Source: Serratia marcescens
GTDB taxonomy: Bacteria > Pseudomonadota > Gammaproteobacteria > Enterobacterales > Enterobacteriaceae
Assembly (NCBI GenBank): GCA_015548865.1
Contig: JADMXW010000014.1
Span: 105,049 to 155,747 of the forward strand
Reading direction: 5' to 3'
Length of the DNA: 50,699 nucleotides
The notes beneath the pieces are model-generated. The model worked only from the letters and a program-made list of their open reading frames with translations, had not been told where the DNA came from and did no database searches. Below are positions 27,429 to 40,744 of the stretch, one piece after another (position 1 is the stretch's first letter; every line of letters starts with the position of its first letter). A program made the translations under genes and the position numbers.

Positions 27429-27433
27429 AAACT

Positions 27434-28081
27434 ATGAAAACCGTATTGCTTACGGCGTTTGAGCCCTTTGGCGGGGAAACAATCAATCCTTCCTGGGAAG
27501 CGGTAAAAGTATTACAAGGGGGCGAGATTGCTGGCGCGCGCGTAGTGACATGTCTGTTGGCCTGTGTGTTCGATTTGGCGTTGCAACAGCTCAATGCGGC
27601 GCTGACTGAGTATCAGCCTGATTACACGATTGCCGTTGGGCAAGCGGGGGGGCGTGCAGAAATCACCCTCGAGCGCGTTGCCATCAATATTAATGATGCG
27701 CGTATCCCTGACAACCACGGTAAACAACCTATCGACACCCCAGTGATACCGGGGGGGCCAAACGCATATTTTGCCACCTTGCCTATCAAGTCTATGGTTA
27801 ACGCGTTACGAGAAAAGGGCATTCCCGCCTCGGTTTCCTACACGGCGGGCACCTTTGTTTGCAATCATGTGATGTACGGCTTATTGCATGCGCTGGCGCA
27901 ACGCCCCGGTGAGGCTAGCGGAGGATTTGTTCATATTCCCTATGCACCGCAACAGGCGGCATTCCATCCTGGTGAACCGTCGATGCCAATAGCCATGGTG
28001 AGTCAGGCACTGAGCATTATGATTGCCCAGGCCATTAACCAACGACGAGATGCCATTATTTCTGGTGGTACTACACATTAA
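27434..28081 (+). CDS. pcp: Pyroglutamyl-peptidase I
   Basis: A cytosolic cysteine peptidase (family C15) that removes N-terminal pyroglutamate from peptides. The 215-residue product has the family's usual length and complete catalytic triad: Glu80 in [13 protein letters not shown], Cys143 in [14 protein letters not shown], His167 in [12 protein letters not shown]. The start gives [20 protein letters not shown], the standard opening. No clear ribosome site is visible between the ERIC repeat and the ATG. E. coli K-12 has no pcp here; the place right after pxpBCA fits one pathway, because its product is the PxpABC substrate. Confidence 0.95.
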   Translation: MKTVLLTAFEPFGGETINPSWEAVKVLQGGEIAGARVVTCLLACVFDLALQQLNAALTEYQPDYTIAVGQAGGRAEITLERVAININDARIPDNHGKQPIDTPVIPGGPNAYFATLPIKSMVNALREKGIPASVSYTAGTFVCNHVMYGLLHALAQRPGEASGGFVHIPYAPQQAAFHPGEPSMPIAMVSQALSIMIAQAINQRRDAIISGGTTH

Positions 28082-28119
28082 TATTGTTGGTAGATGAGCA
28101 GGCGAGAAAGGAGAAGCCA

Positions 28120-28911
28120 ATGCCAGAAGGGCCAGAAATTCGCCGCGCCGCAGATGCGTTAGCTGCGGCGGTGGTGGGGAAACCGTTAACAGACGTATGG
28201 TTTGCATTCCCTGAATTAAAACCTTACGAGACGGAGCTTACGGGGCTGATGATTGAAAAGATGGAGACGCGTGGAAAAGCGCTGCTCACCTACTTTTCTA
28301 ATGGGCGAATTCTTTATACGCATAACCAGCTTTATGGCCTATGGCGAGTCGTTGATGCGGGCGTGAAGCCTGATACCAAACGGGATTTACGCGTTCGGCT
28401 TGAGACGCAGCATCGCGCGATTCTGCTCTATAGCGCCTCGGATATCGCTATTCTTACTGCTGATGCACTGTCCACACACCCTTTTTTGCAACGCATTGGC
28501 CCCGATGTGCTTGATATACGCGTTACCCCAGAGCAGGTGCAGGCCAGATTGCTAAGTAAGAGATTCTGTCGTCATCGCTTGAGCGGACTGTTGCTCGAGC
28601 AGGCCTTTTTGGCTGGACTTGGCAACTATCTGCGTGCAGAGATCTTATGGCACGTCGCACTGTCGCCGCAGCACACTGCGACGACGTTGGATAAAGCACA
28701 ACTGGCTGCATTGAGTGATGCGTTGTTATCACTTCCGCGTCTTTCGTATCACACGCGAGGAACGGTAGATGACAGTCATCATCATGGTGCATTATTCCGT
28801 TTCAAGGTTTTTGACCGAGCAGGGGAGCCCTGTGAACGCTGTGGTCATCCCATAGTACGGACAATGTTGTCTTCTCGTCCCTTCTTCTGGTGCCCGCACT
28901 GCCAACATTGA
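28120..28911 (+). CDS. nei: Endonuclease VIII
   Basis: A DNA glycosylase/AP lyase that removes oxidised pyrimidines. The ATG at 28120 follows AAGGAG and gives [14 protein letters not shown], which places Pro as catalytic N-terminal residue after Met removal, followed by Glu. The length is 263 residues as in E. coli. The C-terminal zinc finger has two cysteine pairs (CERCG and CPHC), with the [12 protein letters not shown] hairpin. The lysine in [11 protein letters not shown] matches Lys52. A frame extension to 28084 would mask the catalytic Pro and is rejected. Confidence 0.96.
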   Translation: MPEGPEIRRAADALAAAVVGKPLTDVWFAFPELKPYETELTGLMIEKMETRGKALLTYFSNGRILYTHNQLYGLWRVVDAGVKPDTKRDLRVRLETQHRAILLYSASDIAILTADALSTHPFLQRIGPDVLDIRVTPEQVQARLLSKRFCRHRLSGLLLEQAFLAGLGNYLRAEILWHVALSPQHTATTLDKAQLAALSDALLSLPRLSYHTRGTVDDSHHHGALFRFKVFDRAGEPCERCGHPIVRTMLSSRPFFWCPHCQH

Positions 28912-28916
28912 GGTGT

Positions 28917-28945
28917 AAAAAAGCCGGGGCTGAACCCGGCTTTAG
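28917..28945. terminator. Bidirectional terminator between nei and gltA
   Basis: AAGCCGGG (28921-28928) pairs with CCCGGCTT (28935-28942) around GCTGAA, with an A-run before and TTT after. It serves converging nei and gltA. Confidence 0.9.
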
Positions 28946-28980
28946 ACTAATGATAACGCCTGTTGCTAGGCGAGATGCAA

Positions 28981-30267
28981 TCAGCTTTTGGTCAGGGATG
29001 ACGTGAAGTCGCGTTTGTCGTAACCGGTATACAATTGACGCGGGCGTGCAATTTTCAAGCCGTCGTCATGCATTTCATTCCAGTGGGCAATCCAGCCTAC
29101 AGTACGTGCCATCGCGAAGATCACGGTAAACATGGAAGACGGAATACCCATGGCTTTCAAAATGATACCTGAGTAGAAATCCACGTTAGGGTAGAGTTTC
29201 TTCTCAATAAAGTAGGGATCGTTGAGCGCAATGTGTTCCAGCTCCATGGCCACTTCCAGAAGGTCATCTTTCATGCCCAGTTCTTTCAGCACTTCATGGC
29301 AGGTTTCACGCATCACGGTGGCACGCGGGTCATAGTTTTTATATACCCGGTGGCCGAAGCCCATCAGACGGAAGGAGTCGTTCTTGTCCTTGGCGCGTCT
29401 GACAAATTCGGGAATATGCTCAACCGAGTTGATCTCTTCCAGCATACGCAGACAGGCTTCGTTGGCACCGCCGTGCGCCGGTCCCCACAGAGAGGCAATG
29501 CCTGCGGCGATACAGGCAAACGGGTTTGCACCTGAAGAACCTGCAGTACGCACCGTTGAAGTGGATGCGTTCTGTTCATGATCGGCGTGCAGGATCAGAA
29601 TGCGATCCATCGCGCGTTCCAGTACCGGATTCACCACATACTCTTCGCACGGCGTGGCAAACATCATGTGCAGGAAGTTGCCCGCATAGGATAGGTCGTT
29701 ACGTGGGTAAACGAACGGCTGACCGAGAGAATATTTGTAACACATGGCAGCCACGGTCGGCATTTTGGACAGAAGGCGATATGCGGCGATTTCGCGGTGG
29801 CGATCAATACTGATATCCAATGAATCGTGGTAGAACGCGGCCAGCGCACCCGTTACGCCGCACAACACCGCCATGGGGTGCGAGTCGCGACGGAAACCGT
29901 GGAACAGACGCGTAATCTGTTCGTGGATCATGGTGTGACGCGTTACTGTAGTTTTGAAGGTGTCAAACTGCTCGGGGGTTGGCGCTTCGCCGAACAGCAG
30001 GATGTAGCAGACTTCCAGGTAAGTGGATTTTTCCGCCAGTTGATCAATAGGGAAGCCGCGGTGCAGTAACACCCCTTTGTCACCGTCAATGTAGGTGATT
30101 TTGGATTCGCAAGACGCCGTGGAGGTAAATCCGGGATCGAACGTAAAAAAGCCTTTGGAACCGAGGCTACGGATATCGATCTCGTCTTGCCCTAACGTGC
30201 CGGACAACACATCAAGCTCAATGGGCTCTTTACCATTTAGGGTAAGTGTCGCTTTCTTATCAGCCAT
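28981..30267 (-). CDS. gltA: Citrate synthase (type II, hexameric)
   Basis: GltA condenses oxaloacetate and acetyl-CoA to citrate, the entry step of the TCA cycle. The 428-residue product matches the NADH-sensitive hexameric enzymes of Gram-negative bacteria (E. coli: 427). Catalytic runs are [25 protein letters not shown] and [13 protein letters not shown] with the catalytic Asp. The N-terminal domain with the NADH-binding region ([16 protein letters not shown]) is complete. It diverges from sdhC, as in E. coli, with control sites in a 650-base gap. Confidence 0.98.
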   Translation of the reverse strand: MADKKATLTLNGKEPIELDVLSGTLGQDEIDIRSLGSKGFFTFDPGFTSTASCESKITYIDGDKGVLLHRGFPIDQLAEKSTYLEVCYILLFGEAPTPEQFDTFKTTVTRHTMIHEQITRLFHGFRRDSHPMAVLCGVTGALAAFYHDSLDISIDRHREIAAYRLLSKMPTVAAMCYKYSLGQPFVYPRNDLSYAGNFLHMMFATPCEEYVVNPVLERAMDRILILHADHEQNASTSTVRTAGSSGANPFACIAAGIASLWGPAHGGANEACLRMLEEINSVEHIPEFVRRAKDKNDSFRLMGFGHRVYKNYDPRATVMRETCHEVLKELGMKDDLLEVAMELEHIALNDPYFIEKKLYPNVDFYSGIILKAMGIPSSMFTVIFAMARTVGWIAHWNEMHDDGLKIARPRQLYTGYDKRDFTSSLTKS

Positions 30268-30661
30268 TTACAGTCTCCTTAGCGCTTTAATTATTAAAAA
30301 TTTATCACCGAAGAAATACCGTTATGCCTGTACACCGAACAGAGAAACTCGGCCAGAACGCCACAGTCGCGGCATTTGCGCCAATCAGGGTACAGCATAG
30401 GGTGATGGCTGGGCTCACCACCCCATCAAAGTAAAACCGCGTTCTTCCGGTTAGTAACGATTCTCTAAATTCTAGTCTACTCTAGTCATTAACATGACTT
30501 TATACGTGGAATTCGACTTTCCACTGTTACACAAGTTATGTCACTGGGAAAGCCTATCTTGAATTCTTTAACGGGCGACTTTCAGATTACAGCCCTATTT
30601 GTAATTTAATTGTTTAATATATGTCAAATGAGATAGTTAATTTTATATAAAATGTGAAATA
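30268..30661. other. gltA upstream region
   Basis: AT-rich non-coding DNA with the gltA leader and promoter(s) on the minus strand. A TAGAAT -10-like box (30469-30474, minus strand) is visible but has no good -35. TTAATTTTATATAAAATGTG near 30638 resembles ArcA-type AT-rich sites, consistent with the known control of gltA and sdh by ArcA in E. coli; that is inference. Confidence 0.4.
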
Positions 30662-30677
30662 AGTGATCTAACTCACT
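30662..30677. promoter_or_regulatory. CRP site of the gltA/sdh control region
   Basis: AGTGA-TCTAAC-TCACT is a fully symmetric 5-6-5 CRP-type site, close to the consensus TGTGA-N6-TCACA. Its centre lies about 80 bases before the predicted sdh start point. In E. coli CRP activates sdhCDAB from this gap. Confidence 0.7.
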
Positions 30678-30714
30678 GTTTAGCTGAAATGTCACTAAAC
30701 AATTTGTGGGCTAA

Positions 30715-30743
30715 TTGTAATAAGATTGTGAAGTACTTATACT
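30715..30743 (+). promoter_or_regulatory. sdhC promoter
   Basis: TTGTAA (30715-30720) and TATACT (30738-30743) with exactly 17 bp between them. The leader would be about 170 bases. It contains GTCTCCGGAACCCCCTG and ACGCTGTCTGACC, both recalled from the E. coli sdh leader, the region targeted there by Spot 42, RyhB and RybB. Confidence 0.75.
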
Positions 30744-30919
30744 CGCGTCAGGTCTCCGGAACCCCCTGAAGTAGGAGCACCCAGCGTGAATAAGTCATGT
30801 GCCGTTTAACATGGGATGTTGACGTTAAGGCCAACGTATCACCCGGAAGCATGTGGCTGCATTCTTCACGCTGTCTGACCTAGTTACAGGTCCGGAGGAA
30901 CGAAAAATAATAAAGGTGT

Positions 30920-31309
30920 GTGGGCAAATCCGTGAAAAAACAAAGACCTGTCAATCTGGATCTGCAAACGATCCAGTTTCCCGTAACTGCGATAGCCTCA
31001 ATTCTTCACCGTGTCTCTGGCGTAATCACCTTTGTGGCTGTCGGCATTTTGCTGTGGCTGCTCGGGCACTCTCTCTCATCCGAAGAAGGGTTTCTCTACG
31101 CCGCGGCCATTCTGGATAGCGTGATTGTTAAATTTATTCTGTGGGGCATCCTCACCGCGCTGGCTTACCATATTGTCGGTGGATTACGTCATCTGATGAT
31201 GGACTTTGGCTTTCTGGAAGAAGATCTCGCATCGGGAAATCGTTCTGCAACTTTTTCTTTTATCATTACTGTCGTGCTTTCACTACTGGCTGGAGTCCTC
31301 GTATGGTAA
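30920..31309 (+). CDS. sdhC: Succinate dehydrogenase cytochrome b556 subunit
   Basis: A membrane anchor of complex II that helps bind heme b and ubiquinone. The 129-residue product has the E. coli length and three transmembrane helices. It contains [31 protein letters not shown] (quinone-site Ser and Arg) and [15 protein letters not shown] with the heme-ligand His. I use the GTG at 30920, which matches the E. coli start in length. A GTG at 30932 is also possible, and the ribosome site (AAGG close by, GGAGG 22 bases away) is weak. It overlaps sdhD by 7 bases. Confidence 0.93.
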   Translation: MGKSVKKQRPVNLDLQTIQFPVTAIASILHRVSGVITFVAVGILLWLLGHSLSSEEGFLYAAAILDSVIVKFILWGILTALAYHIVGGLRHLMMDFGFLEEDLASGNRSATFSFIITVVLSLLAGVLVW

Positions 31310-31650
31310 GCAATGCTTCTGCATTAGGACGTAATGGCGTTCACGATTGGCTGCTCATTCGCGCTTCTGCCATTGTTATCGTGCTCTACGTTATTTATAT
31401 CGTGGGTTTTGTCGTCACCGCTGGCGATATCACCTATCCTATCTGGCGCGGTTTCTTCGCGATGTCCCTCACCAAAGTGTTCACGCTGCTGACGTTATTC
31501 GCCATCCTGGTTCATGCTTGGATAGGAATGTGGCAGGTATTGACTGACTACATCAAACCACTGGCGCTGCGTCTGATATTGCAACTCGCCATCGTGGTTG
31601 CGTTGCTGGTGTACGTTATTTATGGAACCGTTGTGGTGTGGGGGGCGTGA
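31303..31650 (+). CDS. sdhD: Succinate dehydrogenase membrane anchor subunit
   Basis: Second anchor of complex II, 115 residues as in E. coli, with three transmembrane helices. The heme-ligand His is in [11 protein letters not shown], and the quinone-site Tyr and Asp lie in LTDYIKP. The ATG at 31303 lies inside the sdhC stop region (GTATGGTAA), and its TGA overlaps the sdhA ATG, so all four sdh genes are translationally coupled. Confidence 0.96.
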   Translation: MVSNASALGRNGVHDWLLIRASAIVIVLYVIYIVGFVVTAGDITYPIWRGFFAMSLTKVFTLLTLFAILVHAWIGMWQVLTDYIKPLALRLILQLAIVVALLVYVIYGTVVVWGA

Positions 31651-33416
31651 TGAATTTACCAATTAGGCAATTTGATGCCGTTGTTATCGGCGCAGGTGGC
31701 GCAGGTATGCGCGCTGCGTTACAAATCTCCCAAATGGGACTTTCCTGTGCGCTGCTTTCCAAGGTCTTCCCGACGCGCTCGCATACCGTGTCAGCTCAAG
31801 GTGGTATTACCGTCGCACTGGGCAACACCCATGAAGATAACTGGGAATGGCATATGTACGATACCGTAAAAGGGTCGGACTATATTGGCGATCAGGATGC
31901 CATTGAATACATGTGTAAAACCGGTCCGGAAGCCATTCTGGAACTGGAGCACATGGGGCTGCCTTTCTCTCGTTTGGATGATGGCCGTATCTATCAGCGT
32001 CCGTTCGGCGGGCAATCGAAGAATTTTGGCGGTGAGCAGGCGGCACGCACAGCGGCGGCGGCAGACCGCACCGGACACGCCTTGCTGCATACGCTCTATC
32101 AACAAAACCTGAAAAACCATACCACCATTTTCTCTGAATGGTATGCGCTTGATCTGGTGAAAAATCAGGACGGAGCCGTATTAGGCTGTACTGCTATCTG
32201 TATCGAAACGGGCGAAGTGGTTTATTTCAAAGCGCGCGCGACGGTACTGGCTACCGGCGGTGCAGGCCGCATTTATCAATCCACCACTAATGCCCACATC
32301 AATACCGGCGACGGTGTCGGTATGGCGTTGCGTGCAGGTGTTCCGGTGCAGGATATGGAAATGTGGCAGTTCCACCCGACGGGGATTGCGGGGGCGGGCG
32401 TGCTGGTTACCGAAGGCTGCCGTGGTGAAGGGGGCTATTTGCTTAACAAGCACGGTGAGCGTTTTATGGAGCGCTATGCACCTAACGCCAAAGATCTGGC
32501 TGGTCGCGATGTCGTTGCGCGCTCCATCATGATTGAAATCCGTGAAGGGCGCGGCTGCGACGGTCCGTGGGGCCCACACGCCAAGCTGAAACTCGATCAC
32601 TTAGGTAAAGACGTGCTGGAATCACGCCTGCCGGGCATCCTGGAACTGTCCCGTACCTTTGCTCACGTCGATCCAGTGAAAGAACCGATTCCGGTCATCC
32701 CCACCTGCCATTATATGATGGGCGGCATTCCCACCAAGGTGAGTGGTCAGGCGCTGACGGTAAATGAAAAAGGGGAAGATGTCGTGGTGCCGGGGCTGTT
32801 TGCCGTCGGTGAGATTGCCTGTGTCTCCGTGCATGGCGCTAACCGCTTAGGCGGTAACTCGCTGCTCGATCTGGTGGTCTTTGGCCGTTCTGCTGGTATG
32901 CATTTGCAAGAATCGCTGGAAGAACAAGGTGAACTGCGCGATGCCAGCGACAGTGATGTCGAAGTGGCGTTGGAGCGGCTGAATCGCTGGAACAACAATC
33001 GCACTGGGGAAGATCCGGTGGAAATCCGTAAGGCATTGCAATCCTGCATGCAAAACAACTTTTCGGTGTTCCGTGAAGGGGATGCGATGGCTAAGGGGTT
33101 GGAAGAGCTGAAGGTGATTCGTGAACGTCTGAAAAATGCGCGTCTCGATGACACATCAACGGAGTTCAACACCCAGCGCATTGAATGTCTCGAACTGGAT
33201 AACCTGATGGAAACCGCGTACGCAACGGCTGTCTCCGCCAACTACCGCACTGAAAGTCGCGGGGCGCACAGTCGCTTCGACTACCCAGATCGCGATGATG
33301 AAAAATGGTTGTGTCATTCGCTTTATTTGCCGCAAAACGAGACCATGACGCGCCGTGAGGTGAACATGCAGCCTAAATTACGTCCGGCGTTTCCGCCGAA
33401 AATACGTACTTATTAA
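31650..33416 (+). CDS. sdhA: Succinate dehydrogenase flavoprotein subunit
   Basis: The catalytic FAD subunit that oxidises succinate to fumarate. The ATG at 31650 overlaps the sdhD stop as ATGA and gives [20 protein letters not shown], 588 residues as in E. coli. The dinucleotide fold is at 11-20 ([10 protein letters not shown]). The FAD-linking His is in [10 protein letters not shown] near residue 45. Active-site runs [24 protein letters not shown] and [13 protein letters not shown] are all present. The frame is open upstream to 31638, but that lies within sdhD. Confidence 0.97.
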   Translation: MNLPIRQFDAVVIGAGGAGMRAALQISQMGLSCALLSKVFPTRSHTVSAQGGITVALGNTHEDNWEWHMYDTVKGSDYIGDQDAIEYMCKTGPEAILELEHMGLPFSRLDDGRIYQRPFGGQSKNFGGEQAARTAAAADRTGHALLHTLYQQNLKNHTTIFSEWYALDLVKNQDGAVLGCTAICIETGEVVYFKARATVLATGGAGRIYQSTTNAHINTGDGVGMALRAGVPVQDMEMWQFHPTGIAGAGVLVTEGCRGEGGYLLNKHGERFMERYAPNAKDLAGRDVVARSIMIEIREGRGCDGPWGPHAKLKLDHLGKDVLESRLPGILELSRTFAHVDPVKEPIPVIPTCHYMMGGIPTKVSGQALTVNEKGEDVVVPGLFAVGEIACVSVHGANRLGGNSLLDLVVFGRSAGMHLQESLEEQGELRDASDSDVEVALERLNRWNNNRTGEDPVEIRKALQSCMQNNFSVFREGDAMAKGLEELKVIRERLKNARLDDTSTEFNTQRIECLELDNLMETAYATAVSANYRTESRGAHSRFDYPDRDDEKWLCHSLYLPQNETMTRREVNMQPKLRPAFPPKIRTY

Positions 33417-33434
33417 TGTCGCGGAGATGGCTCG

Positions 33435-34151
33435 ATGAAACTTGAATTTTCAATTTATCGCTACAACCCGGATGTCGATGACGCGCCGCATATGCAGGAT
33501 TACACCCTAGAGGCGGAAGAAGGGCGCGACATGATGTTGCTTGACGCGCTGATCCAACTGAAAGAGCAAGATCCCACGCTGGCGTTTCGTCGCTCTTGCC
33601 GTGAAGGAGTATGTGGTTCCGACGGCCTTAACATGAACGGCAAAAACGGACTGGCTTGCATCACACCCGTATCGGCGCTGCAACGGACTAAAGGCAAAAT
33701 TGTCATCCGTCCTCTGCCGGGATTACCGGTAATCCGTGATTTGGTGGTGGACATGGGGCAGTTCTATGCCCAATATGAGAAAATAAAGCCTTACTTGTTG
33801 AATAATGGGCAGAATCCACCGGCGCGTGAGCATTTGCAGTCGCCGGACCAGCGTGCCAAGCTGGACGGATTGTATGAGTGCATTATGTGTGCCTGCTGTT
33901 CCACATCTTGTCCGTCGTTCTGGTGGAACCCGGATAAATTTGTGGGGCCGGCGGGTCTGCTGGCTGCTTATCGTTTCCTGATCGACAGTCGTGATACGGA
34001 AACCAAGCCGCGCCTGGATGCGCTGGATGATGCTTTCAGCGTATTCCGCTGCCATAGCATCATGAATTGCGTCAATGTTTGCCCGAAAGGACTCAATCCA
34101 ACGCGGGCGATTGGGCACATTAAATCGATGTTGTTGCAACGCGGAGCTTAA
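33435..34151 (+). CDS. sdhB: Succinate dehydrogenase iron-sulfur subunit
   Basis: Carries electrons from FAD to quinone through three clusters. 238 residues as in E. coli. The 2Fe-2S cysteines are in SCREGVCGSDG and the later LAC near 55-75. The 4Fe-4S and 3Fe-4S cysteines are in CIMCACCSTSCP near 149-159 and in CHSIMNCVNVCPKGLNP near 206-216. It lies 18 bases behind sdhA. Two hairpins follow before sucA. Confidence 0.97.
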   Translation: MKLEFSIYRYNPDVDDAPHMQDYTLEAEEGRDMMLLDALIQLKEQDPTLAFRRSCREGVCGSDGLNMNGKNGLACITPVSALQRTKGKIVIRPLPGLPVIRDLVVDMGQFYAQYEKIKPYLLNNGQNPPAREHLQSPDQRAKLDGLYECIMCACCSTSCPSFWWNPDKFVGPAGLLAAYRFLIDSRDTETKPRLDALDDAFSVFRCHSIMNCVNVCPKGLNPTRAIGHIKSMLLQRGA

Positions 34152-34177
34152 GTCGCACCGCGAAACAGAGTAAGCGA

Positions 34178-34205
34178 CGCCGCGCAGAGAAATTACGGCG
34201 CGGCG
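34178..34205 (+). repeat. GC-rich hairpin after sdhB
   Basis: CGCCGCGC (34178-34185) and GCGCGGCG (34198-34205) form a perfect 8-bp stem. No T-run follows, so it is more likely an mRNA-processing or 3'-protecting stem than a terminator. Confidence 0.6.
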
Positions 34206-34285
34206 CAGAGGTAAAACTGCCGTACCGTGCAGTGGTAAGACGTAACATGATTATCCCCCCGGCTGTCTGCAGGGGGATGATAGGA

Positions 34286-34330
34286 AACCTTTAAAAACGG
34301 GCTTGTGCGCCAAACCGGTTTTTAAAGGTT
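34286..34330 (+). repeat. 13-bp-stem hairpin upstream of sucA
   Basis: AACCTTTAAAAAC (34286-34298) and GTTTTTAAAGGTT (34318-34330) are perfect complements with a 19-base loop. The left A-run and right T-rich arm do not give a T-tail. The rest of the 313-base gap shows no clear promoter, although E. coli has a weak one before sucA. Confidence 0.65.
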
Positions 34331-34464
34331 CCTTAAAGGGGAAGGATACCCTGACCCTGCGTATCTGGCAGGGAAAATGAACCGTTTACGGTGCCTCGTT
34401 TTTTTACGGCACAGGACATGTTAACCACGGCGAAAACTGAAGCTTATTAGCTTAAGGGATCACA

Positions 34465-37272
<2,808 letters not shown>

Positions 37273-37287
37273 ATAAAAGGATAGATA

Positions 37288-38511
37288 ATGAGTAGCGTAG
37301 ATATTCTTGTCCCTGACCTCCCCGAATCGGTAGCTGATGCTTCCGTAGCGACCTGGCATAAAAAACCGGGCGACAGCGTCCAACGTGATGAAGTGCTGGT
37401 TGAAATTGAAACGGATAAAGTCGTGCTGGAAGTGCCTGCGCCAGAAGCGGGCGTGCTTGATGCCGTACTGGAAAGCGAAGGCGCTACGGTGACATCGCGC
37501 CAAATCCTTGGGCGCCTGCGCCGTGGCGACAGTTCTGGTAAAGAAACCAGCGAAAAATCGCAGAGCAAAGAGTCTACTCCAGCCCAGCGTCATACGGCAG
37601 GATTGACGGAAGAGAACAACGATGCGCTTAGCCCGGCGATTCGTCGCCTGATCGGTGAGCATGGTCTGGATGCGGCTGCGATTAAAGGCAGCGGTGTGGG
37701 TGGCCGTATCACGCGTGAAGATGTGGAAAAACATCTGGCGGCACAGGCTCAATCTGCCAACAGCAGTGACAAAAAAGCGGAGAAAGCTCAAGCCGCACCG
37801 GCTTTGGCTCACCGCAGCGAAAAACGTGTACCGATGACACGCCTGCGTAAGCGTGTTGCAGAACGCCTGCTGGAAGCGAAAAACAGTACCGCTATGTTGA
37901 CGACCTTCAACGAAGTCAACATGAAGCCGATTATGGACCTACGTCAGCAGTACGGCGAAGCGTTTGAAAAACGCCACGGCGTGCGGCTGGGTTTTATGTC
38001 GTTCTATATCAAAGCCGTGGTGGAGGCGCTGAAACGCTACCCCGAGGTAAACGCCTCCATTGATGGCGAAGATGTGGTGTACCACAACTATTTCGATGTC
38101 AGTATCGCGGTATCGACGCCACGCGGTCTGGTCACGCCCGTGCTGCGCGATGTTGATGCGTTGGGTATGGCTGACGTAGAGAAGAAAATCAAAGATCTCG
38201 CCGTTAAAGGGCGTGACGGCAAGCTGACGGTTGAAGAGCTGACCGGTGGTAATTTTACCATTACTAACGGCGGTGTGTTCGGCTCCCTGATGTCAACGCC
38301 GATCATCAACCCGCCACAAAGCGCGATTCTGGGGATGCATGCCATCAAAGACAGACCGATGGCTGTAGATGGCCAGGTGGTTATTCTGCCGATGATGTAT
38401 CTGGCGCTTTCTTACGATCACCGATTGATCGATGGCCGTGAATCCGTGGGCTTTTTGGTCACGGTAAAAGAGATGCTGGAAGATCCAACACGCCTGTTGC
38501 TGGATGTATAG
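37288..38511 (+). CDS. sucB: Dihydrolipoyl succinyltransferase (E2)
   Basis: Core of the 2-oxoglutarate dehydrogenase complex; transfers succinyl groups to CoA. 407 residues (E. coli: 405). One lipoyl domain (1-80) with the lipoylated Lys in [14 protein letters not shown] near 44, a charged linker, then a peripheral-subunit-binding domain (about 110-150, [20 protein letters not shown]). The catalytic domain (about 175-407) ends with [15 protein letters not shown], which holds the active His and Asp. It follows sucA by 15 bases. Strong hairpins separate it from sucC. Confidence 0.97.
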   Translation: MSSVDILVPDLPESVADASVATWHKKPGDSVQRDEVLVEIETDKVVLEVPAPEAGVLDAVLESEGATVTSRQILGRLRRGDSSGKETSEKSQSKESTPAQRHTAGLTEENNDALSPAIRRLIGEHGLDAAAIKGSGVGGRITREDVEKHLAAQAQSANSSDKKAEKAQAAPALAHRSEKRVPMTRLRKRVAERLLEAKNSTAMLTTFNEVNMKPIMDLRQQYGEAFEKRHGVRLGFMSFYIKAVVEALKRYPEVNASIDGEDVVYHNYFDVSIAVSTPRGLVTPVLRDVDALGMADVEKKIKDLAVKGRDGKLTVEELTGGNFTITNGGVFGSLMSTPIINPPQSAILGMHAIKDRPMAVDGQVVILPMMYLALSYDHRLIDGRESVGFLVTVKEMLEDPTRLLLDV

Positions 38512-38525
38512 CGCGTGGTGAAGTA

Positions 38526-38553
38526 GACCGCCGCTGCCTACTGAGCGGCGGTC
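38526..38553 (+). repeat. 10-bp-stem hairpin after sucB
   Basis: GACCGCCGCT (38526-38535) and AGCGGCGGTC (38544-38553) form a perfect stem with loop GCCTACTG. There is no T-run, so transcription probably continues into sucC while the upstream mRNA end is protected. Confidence 0.7.
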
Positions 38554-38590
38554 ATACGGTAAAAGGTATTGGTTTAACGTGTGCTATGCA

Positions 38591-38606
38591 GCCGCCCTGT
38601 GGCGGC
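38591..38606 (+). repeat. Second hairpin before sucC
   Basis: GCCGCC (38591-38596) and GGCGGC (38601-38606) pair around CTGT. With the hairpin at 38526 it fills the 157-base sucB-sucC gap. Confidence 0.6.
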
Positions 38607-38668
38607 ATTATCCAATAATATCAAGAAAGTCATGCGACTTATCTTCAAACCGAGATGGATAGAACATC

Positions 38669-39835
38669 ATGAATTTACATGAATATCAGGCAAAACAGCT
38701 CTTTGCTCGATATGGCCTGCCGGCACCAACCGGTTATGCCTGCACCACGCCGCGCGAAGCAGAAGAAGCCGCCTCTAAAATTGGCGCTGGACCGTGGGTC
38801 GTGAAATGCCAGGTGCATGCCGGTGGCCGTGGTAAAGCGGGCGGCGTGAAAGTGGTGAGCAGTAAAGAAGATATTCGCGCGTTTGCGGAAAACTGGCTGG
38901 GTAAACGTCTGGTAACCTATCAAACGGATGCACAGGGTCAGCCAGTGCACCAGATCCTGGTTGAGGCCGCAACGGACATCGATCAAGAACTCTATCTCGG
39001 TGCCGTAGTCGATCGCGCTACGCGTCGTGTGGTGTTTATGGCCTCAACGGAAGGCGGTGTTGAAATTGAAAAAGTGGCGGAAGAAACGCCGGAACTGATT
39101 CACAAAGCCGCGCTCGATCCGCTGACAGGCCCGCAGCCTTATCAGGGCCGTGAATTGGCCTTTAAGCTGGGACTGAGCGGTAAACAAGTGGCGCAGTTCA
39201 CCAAGATTTTTATGGGACTGGCCACCCTATTCCTGGAGCGCGATCTGGCGCTGGTGGAGATTAACCCGCTGGTGATCACCAAGCAGGGCGATCTGGTCTG
39301 TTTGGATGGCAAGCTGGGCGCTGACGGCAATGCGTTGTTCCGTCAGCCAGAACTGCGCGAAATGCGCGATCCGAGCCAGGAAGATTCCCGTGAAGCGCAT
39401 GCTGCGCAGTGGGAACTGAATTATGTGGCGCTTGATGGCAATATTGGCTGCATGGTGAACGGTGCTGGCCTTGCCATGGGAACCATGGATATCGTCAAAT
39501 TGCATGGTGGTGCTCCAGCGAACTTCCTCGATGTGGGCGGCGGTGCAACCAAAGAGCGTGTGACGGAAGCCTTTAAAATCATTCTCTCCGATGACAACGT
39601 AAAAGCGGTACTGGTCAATATCTTTGGCGGTATCGTGCGCTGCGATCTGATTGCCGATGGTATCATCGGTGCTGTAGCCGAAGTGGGCGTTAACGTACCT
39701 GTGGTGGTGCGCCTTGAGGGAAACAACGCGGAACTGGGTGCCAAAAAACTGGCTGACAGTGGTCTGAATATCATTGCCGCCACCAGTTTGACAGATGCGG
39801 CTCAGCAGGTTGTGAAGGCAGCGGAGGGTAAATAA
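38669..39835 (+). CDS. sucC: Succinyl-CoA synthetase beta subunit
   Basis: ATP-grasp subunit that with SucD makes succinate, CoA and ATP from succinyl-CoA. 388 residues as in E. coli. The start [18 protein letters not shown] is canonical. [16 protein letters not shown] provides the nucleotide-binding loop, VEINPLVIT the metal site, and [15 protein letters not shown] and [10 protein letters not shown] the C-terminal CoA-ligase part. Its stop codon TAA shares a base with the sucD ATG, so the two subunits are coupled 1:1. Confidence 0.97.
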   Translation: MNLHEYQAKQLFARYGLPAPTGYACTTPREAEEAASKIGAGPWVVKCQVHAGGRGKAGGVKVVSSKEDIRAFAENWLGKRLVTYQTDAQGQPVHQILVEAATDIDQELYLGAVVDRATRRVVFMASTEGGVEIEKVAEETPELIHKAALDPLTGPQPYQGRELAFKLGLSGKQVAQFTKIFMGLATLFLERDLALVEINPLVITKQGDLVCLDGKLGADGNALFRQPELREMRDPSQEDSREAHAAQWELNYVALDGNIGCMVNGAGLAMGTMDIVKLHGGAPANFLDVGGGATKERVTEAFKIILSDDNVKAVLVNIFGGIVRCDLIADGIIGAVAEVGVNVPVVVRLEGNNAELGAKKLADSGLNIIAATSLTDAAQQVVKAAEGK

Positions 39836-40707
39836 TGTCTATTTTGATTGATAAGCATACTAAAGTCATTTGCCAGGGATTTACCGGCAGCCAAGGCACC
39901 TTCCATTCCGAGCAAGCACTTGCTTACGGTACACAACTTGTGGGCGGCGTGACGCCGGGTAAAGGCGGCACGGAGCATTTGGGGTTGCCGGTGTTTAATA
40001 CCGTGCGCGAAGCGGTGGAAGCGACAGGTGCTACAGCCTCGGTTATCTACGTTCCGGCACCGTTTTGCAAAGACTCGATTCTAGAAGCGATTGATGCGGG
40101 TATTGAACTGGTCATCTGTATCACGGAAGGCATCCCGACACTGGATATGCTCACGGTGAAGGTGAAGTTGGAACAGAGCGGCGTGCGGATGATTGGACCC
40201 AACTGTCCGGGCGTAATTACACCGGGTGAATGCAAAATTGGCATTATGCCAGGCCATATTCATAAACCGGGTAAGGTGGGAATTGTTTCTCGTTCAGGGA
40301 CGCTGACCTACGAAGCCGTTAAACAGACCACAGATATCGGGCTGGGCCAGTCAAGTTGCGTGGGTATTGGCGGCGACCCGATTCCAGGCTCCAACTTTAT
40401 CGATATTCTGGCGCTGTTCGAACAGGACCCGCAAACCGAAGCCATCGTGATGATCGGCGAAATCGGTGGTACGGCTGAAGAAGAAGCTGCTGCCTATATC
40501 AAAGCGCACGTCACTAAACCCGTAGTAGGGTACATCGCAGGGGTGACGGCGCCGAAGGGCAAACGTATGGGTCATGCGGGTGCCATCATCGCGGGAGGCA
40601 AAGGCACGGCGGATGATAAATTCGCTGCGCTGGAAGCCGCTGGCGTGAAAACGGTACGCAGCCTGGCGGATATAGGCGATGCCGTGAAAGCCGTGTTGGC
40701 GCGATAG
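39835..40707 (+). CDS. sucD: Succinyl-CoA synthetase alpha subunit
   Basis: CoA-binding subunit carrying the phosphohistidine intermediate. 290 residues (E. coli: 289). The N-terminal Rossmann motif is in [31 protein letters not shown] and [11 protein letters not shown] follow, and the active His is in [20 protein letters not shown] near residue 247. Last gene of the sdh-suc run; a terminator starts 38 bases after the stop. Confidence 0.97.
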   Translation: MSILIDKHTKVICQGFTGSQGTFHSEQALAYGTQLVGGVTPGKGGTEHLGLPVFNTVREAVEATGATASVIYVPAPFCKDSILEAIDAGIELVICITEGIPTLDMLTVKVKLEQSGVRMIGPNCPGVITPGECKIGIMPGHIHKPGKVGIVSRSGTLTYEAVKQTTDIGLGQSSCVGIGGDPIPGSNFIDILALFEQDPQTEAIVMIGEIGGTAEEEAAAYIKAHVTKPVVGYIAGVTAPKGKRMGHAGAIIAGGKGTADDKFAALEAAGVKTVRSLADIGDAVKAVLAR

Positions 40708-40744
40708 TTTCTTGCTATAAGCGCGTGTTGTTCTGTTAGCAACC

